Shown one piece after another: positions 14,706 to 14,792 of a DNA stretch of 14,792 bases (its first letter is position 1; every line of letters starts with the position of its first letter). Location of the stretch: the NCBI GenBank assembly GCA_012513005.1, contig JAAZCZ010000014.1, forward strand, positions 1-14,792, given 5' to 3'. A model generated the notes under the pieces. The model saw only the letters and a list, made by a program, of their open reading frames with translations. It searched no databases and was not told where the DNA came from. Origin of the DNA: Oscillospiraceae bacterium. Lineage in GTDB: Bacteria > Bacillota > Clostridia > Oscillospirales > Oscillospiraceae. The translations under genes were made by a program, and so were the position numbers.

Positions 14706-14792
14706 TTATGATATAGAATCAACTTGAATCTTTGTGTAGGGCTGTCTGTGACCCTGGGTTCTCTGATAGCCTTTTCTGCGTTTCATTTTGAA
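14706..14792 (-). CDS. rplU: Ribosomal protein bL21, C-terminal end (partial, 5' end outside window)
   Basis: The last 28 codons are visible and end in TAA at 14706-14708. The residues KMKRRKGYQRTQGHRQPYTK are the highly conserved RNA-binding C-terminus of bL21, a 23S rRNA-binding protein of the 50S subunit. The gene is followed after 33 bases by rpmA, the normal rplU-rpmA order, so it is probably the first gene of this transcript. The promoter is outside the window. Confidence 0.95.
   Translation of the reverse strand, partial: FKMKRRKGYQRTQGHRQPYTKIQVDSIS

Overview
The window looks like a chromosomal segment from a low-to-mid GC Firmicute of the class Clostridia, plausibly a gut Oscillospiraceae-type bacterium. 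The pointers are the rplU-rpmA-obgE ribosomal/GTPase block, purine-rich Shine-Dalgarno sites of the GGAGG type before most genes, lipoproteins with classical lipoboxes, a zinc-ribbon membrane protein that resembles the DUF6320 family, and AT-rich intergenic DNA. No rRNA, tRNA, CRISPR array, insertion sequence or phage gene is visible. Coding density is high and no gap reaches 300 bases.

Layout from left to right. (1) Bases 1-128: the last 41 codons of a membrane protein on the + strand, followed by a strong hairpin. (2) Bases 213-2100 (minus): a PAP2-family phosphatase and a leucine-rich-repeat lipoprotein whose reading frames overlap by 17 bases, driven by a near-consensus promoter at 2161-2189. 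(3) Bases 2244-5643 (minus): an O-acyltransferase operon made of an MBOAT acyltransferase, a DHHW/AlgJ-like extracytoplasmic partner and a YbaK-type aminoacyl-tRNA deacylase, ending at an intrinsic terminator (about 2196-2229). (4) Bases 5809-7826 (plus): divergent from group 3, a condensation-fold acyltransferase with an HxxxDG motif, overlapping by one base a six-helix membrane protein with an N-terminal zinc ribbon. (5) Bases 7913-12164 (minus): a glycoside-use operon with a GH1 beta-glycosidase, a GH13 alpha-glucosidase and a GPH/MelB-type sugar:cation symporter. (6) Bases 12316-14792 (minus): rplU (3' end), rpmA, a lipoprotein gene and obgE, ending at an intrinsic terminator.

How the genes may work together. 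The three group 5 genes suggest uptake of intact disaccharides or small glucosides and their hydrolysis in the cytoplasm, since neither enzyme has a signal peptide. The MBOAT/DHHW pair most likely acylates a cell-surface glycan. It shares a 165-base divergent promoter region with a second, unrelated type of acyltransferase, so 4195-7826 is the best candidate in the window for a little-described system (surface or lipid acylation). This is inference from gene families and context.

The ribosomal block has two oddities. L27 lacks the cleavable N-terminal extension usual in Firmicutes, and the gene for its protease Prp (ysxB) is missing from its usual place between rplU and rpmA. In addition, a lipoprotein gene occupies the slot between rpmA and obgE.
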